22,612 bases of DNA from positions 640-23,251 of the forward strand of contig LWDI01000040.1 of the NCBI GenBank assembly GCA_002083475.1, in the 5' to 3' direction. Under the pieces are notes generated by a model. That model saw only the letters and a program-made list of their open reading frames with translations, was not told the DNA's origin and ran no database searches. Numbering within the stretch: position 1 is the first letter of the stretch; each line of letters begins with the position of its first letter. This document shows positions 20,906-22,612 of this stretch, piece after piece. The position numbers and the translations under genes are program-made. The DNA is from Proteobacteria bacterium SG_bin5. GTDB taxonomy: Bacteria > Pseudomonadota > Alphaproteobacteria > Sphingomonadales > Sphingomonadaceae.

Positions 20906-22024
20906 TTGACCGCCAAGCTCTGGGGCATGCCCGGCTCGCTCTACACCGCGCGGGCGCGCAGCTATCTGATCAAACAGCATGTCGCCTTCGAGGAAGCGAT
21001 CCCCGGCGACCCCGGCTGGCCGGAGGTGACCAAGAAGATCGGGCGATGGATCATCCCCGTGCTCGAACTCGCCGACGGTACGCTGATCCAAGACGGGGTC
21101 GCGATCATCGATCATGTCGAGGCGCAGGGCGCGCGCCGCTCGGCTTATCCCAGCACGCCGCGCCACCGCGCGATCGCGCATGTCTTCGAATTGTTCGGGG
21201 GCGAGGGGCTGCTGCGCCCGGCGATGCATTATCGTTGGGATTTCGACGCCGATAATCTCGATTTCCTGCGCGCCGATTTCGTCGGCGCGCTGATGCCCGG
21301 CGCGACGCCCGAGGTGGAGGCGGCGGTGTTCGGCAATGCGAGCGGGCGGATGCGCCGCGCGCGCGACGGCTTCGGCGTTTCGCCCGAAACGGCGGGCGCG
21401 GTCGAGGCGAGCTATCACCAATTCCTCGCCTTGTTCGACGCGCATCTGGCGCGCCATCCCTATTTGCTCGGCGGCGCGCCGACGCTGGGCGATTATGCGC
21501 TGATCGGCCCGCTGTTCGCGCATTTGGGGCGCGATCCCTATCCGCATGCCGAGATGCAGCGCCGCGCTTACCACGTCTGGCGCTGGGTCGAGCGGATGAA
21601 CCGCCCGCAAGCGCTGCTCGACGGCTATCCGAGCGAGGCGCTGATCGCGGAGGACGGCGTGCCCGATACGCTCGCCGCGCTGCTGCGCTTCGTCGCCGAG
21701 GATTTCCTGCCCGAATTGGCGGCGCATGTCGCCTTCGCGAACGATTGGCTCGCCGCGCGCCCCGATTTGGCGGCGGGCACCAACGGGCTCGACAATCCCG
21801 GCGCGCGCGTGCTCGGCAAGGCGGGGTTCGCGTGGCGCGGGCACATGATCGAGACGATGGTGATGCCCTATCGTTTCTGGCTGCTCCAGCGGCTGCAAGC
21901 GGCGCTCGCGGCCGAGGGGCGGGCGCTGCTCGACGAAACCGGGCTCGGCGCGCTCGCCACGCTCGCGACCACGCGCCCGGTCGAGCGCGCGGGCAATTTG
22001 GAAATATGGGGCGCGCCGCGCTGA
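20906..22024 (+). CDS. Glutathione S-transferase-fold protein, extended
   Basis: 372 residues from TTG 20906. The N-terminal thioredoxin-like domain (about 1-75) shows KLWGMPGSLYTARARSYLIK and the cis-proline region WIIPVLELADGTLIQDGVAIIDHVE. The all-helical GST C-terminal domain includes HPYLLGGAPTLGDYALIGPLFAHLGRDP (about 185-212). Then comes an extra segment of about 120 residues, so the protein is much longer than the normal 200-230. I recognise this as a type found in alphaproteobacteria, without a defined substrate. The QDG in place of the usual glutathione-binding E/Q-S motif leaves it open whether glutathione is bound. Its stop lies four bases from the stop of the convergent histidine kinase gene. 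Confidence 0.82.
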   Translation: MTAKLWGMPGSLYTARARSYLIKQHVAFEEAIPGDPGWPEVTKKIGRWIIPVLELADGTLIQDGVAIIDHVEAQGARRSAYPSTPRHRAIAHVFELFGGEGLLRPAMHYRWDFDADNLDFLRADFVGALMPGATPEVEAAVFGNASGRMRRARDGFGVSPETAGAVEASYHQFLALFDAHLARHPYLLGGAPTLGDYALIGPLFAHLGRDPYPHAEMQRRAYHVWRWVERMNRPQALLDGYPSEALIAEDGVPDTLAALLRFVAEDFLPELAAHVAFANDWLAARPDLAAGTNGLDNPGARVLGKAGFAWRGHMIETMVMPYRFWLLQRLQAALAAEGRALLDETGLGALATLATTRPVERAGNLEIWGAPR

Positions 22025-22028
22025 GCGC

Positions 22029-22612
22029 TCACGCCAAGGGCGGAGCCGCCGGCAGCACCACCGCCACGCGCAAGCCGCCGAGCGGCGAGCGGCTCGCCTC
22101 GATGCGGCCGTGGTGCGCCTCGACGATCGCCTGGGCGGTCGCGAAGGCGAGCGACAAGTGCGTGAGCGATTCCTCGGGCAGATCGGCGGCGCGGTAAAAG
22201 GGCTCGAACAATTGCTGGGCAAGGTCGATATCGACCCCCGGCGCGCTATCGTCGATCGTCAGCTGCCAGGCGCCGCCGCGCGGCTCGGCGCCGAGCAGAA
22301 TGCGCCCGCCGCGCGGCGTATAGCGCAGGCTGTGCTCGACGAGCGCGCCGAGCAATTGCTCGATCTGCGCGCCATCCCACCGCGCTTCGCTGCCCCCGCC
22401 GCCGAGCTCGAGATCGAGCGCGATCCCCGCCGCCTCGGCGAGCGGGCGGGTGACATAATGGGCGTTATGCACCAGCGCGCGCGGATCGAGCGGCGCGAGC
22501 GCGACCGGCAGCCGACCGAGATCGGCGAGCGCCACCGCGCGCAAATCCTCGACGATGCGCGCGAGGCGCAGCGTCGGCTGCGCGCTCGCCGCGTCGGCGG
22601 CCGCGCCGGCGG
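22029..22612 (-). CDS. Sensor histidine kinase, C-terminal part, N terminus beyond the window
   Basis: The frame is open to the window edge, so about 193 residues of the C-terminal end are visible. They cover the end of the dimerisation region (ARIVEDLRAVALADLGRLP) and the HATPase domain: N-box region LLGALVEHSLRYTPRGG, G1-like IDDSAPGVDIDLAQQLFEPFYRAA (F box FEPFYR), then HLSLAFATAQAIVEAHHGRIEAS at the G2 position. The N-box Asn is His and the G2 GLGLA is SLAFA, so ATP binding may be weakened. The phosphorylated His lies outside the window. No response regulator gene is in view. The in-frame TTG 22544 is not a credible start because kinase sequence continues upstream. Confidence 0.82.
   Translation of the reverse strand, partial: AGAAADAASAQPTLRLARIVEDLRAVALADLGRLPVALAPLDPRALVHNAHYVTRPLAEAAGIALDLELGGGGSEARWDGAQIEQLLGALVEHSLRYTPRGGRILLGAEPRGGAWQLTIDDSAPGVDIDLAQQLFEPFYRAADLPEESLTHLSLAFATAQAIVEAHHGRIEASRSPLGGLRVAVVLPAAPPLA

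Noticed and set aside
1..22612. Prophage, defence island or toxin-antitoxin genes
   Set aside because: Nearly all recognisable genes are housekeeping or metabolic, with uniform composition. The GH25 protein is membrane-anchored and within a conserved-looking operon, so it was not taken as a phage endolysin.

Overview
The window is a high-GC stretch of an alphaproteobacterial chromosome, most likely from a sphingomonad (Sphingomonadaceae). This placing rests on the protein sequences (UPF0262, DUF2849, DUF934, two tandem ExbD genes, short SelO), on the gene neighbourhoods, and on the palindromic intergenic repeats, all of which I associate with that family. No database search was possible. There is no transposase, integrase, phage gene, tRNA, rRNA or CRISPR array that I can support. 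The region reads as ordinary core genome with repeat-filled gaps.

Layout. 1-1613 (+): end of an exbB/tolQ-type gene followed by two exbD genes, the proton-driven energy unit for TonB-dependent outer-membrane uptake, closed by an intrinsic terminator. 1679-3811 (-): a tightly coupled operon, UPF0262 > GH25-type muramidase-like protein > cytidine deaminase > dCTP deaminase, with three successive 4-base ATGA junctions. 3915-5396 (+): replicative helicase dnaB. 5397-5776: a gap packed with repeats. 5777-9062 (-): sulfite assimilation genes, uroporphyrinogen-III methyltransferase (siroheme) > DUF2849 > sulfite/nitrite reductase > DUF934. 9290-12153 (-): astD-like aldehyde dehydrogenase and selO. 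12191-17287 (+): alpha/beta hydrolase, GH130-like protein, GT4 glycosyltransferase and a nitronate monooxygenase-like flavoprotein. 17345-17821 (+): MarR regulator with two palindromic operator candidates over its own start. 17769-19411 (-): fmt and truA. 19464-20616 (+): recR and def. 20906-22024 (+): long GST-fold protein. 22029-22612 (-): C-terminal part of a sensor histidine kinase, cut by the window edge.

How the genes fit together. Cytidine and dCTP deaminase both feed the uracil/dUTP pool. CobA makes the siroheme precursor used by the sulfite reductase next to it. Fmt and Def perform the two ends of N-formylmethionine handling and lie in divergent units. ExbB/ExbD power TonB.

The most noteworthy non-coding content is a set of structured repeats. 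Two 80-base elements directly flank the GH130 gene and differ by paired, compensating changes in both stems. Another element ends exactly at, and supplies, the stop codon of the DUF934 gene. A third sits inside the sulfite operon. Other points worth a look are a histidine kinase with eroded ATP-binding boxes, a GH25 protein lacking one catalytic Asp, and a nitronate monooxygenase-like protein with a C-terminal cysteine cluster. I see no clear sign of a wholly new system.
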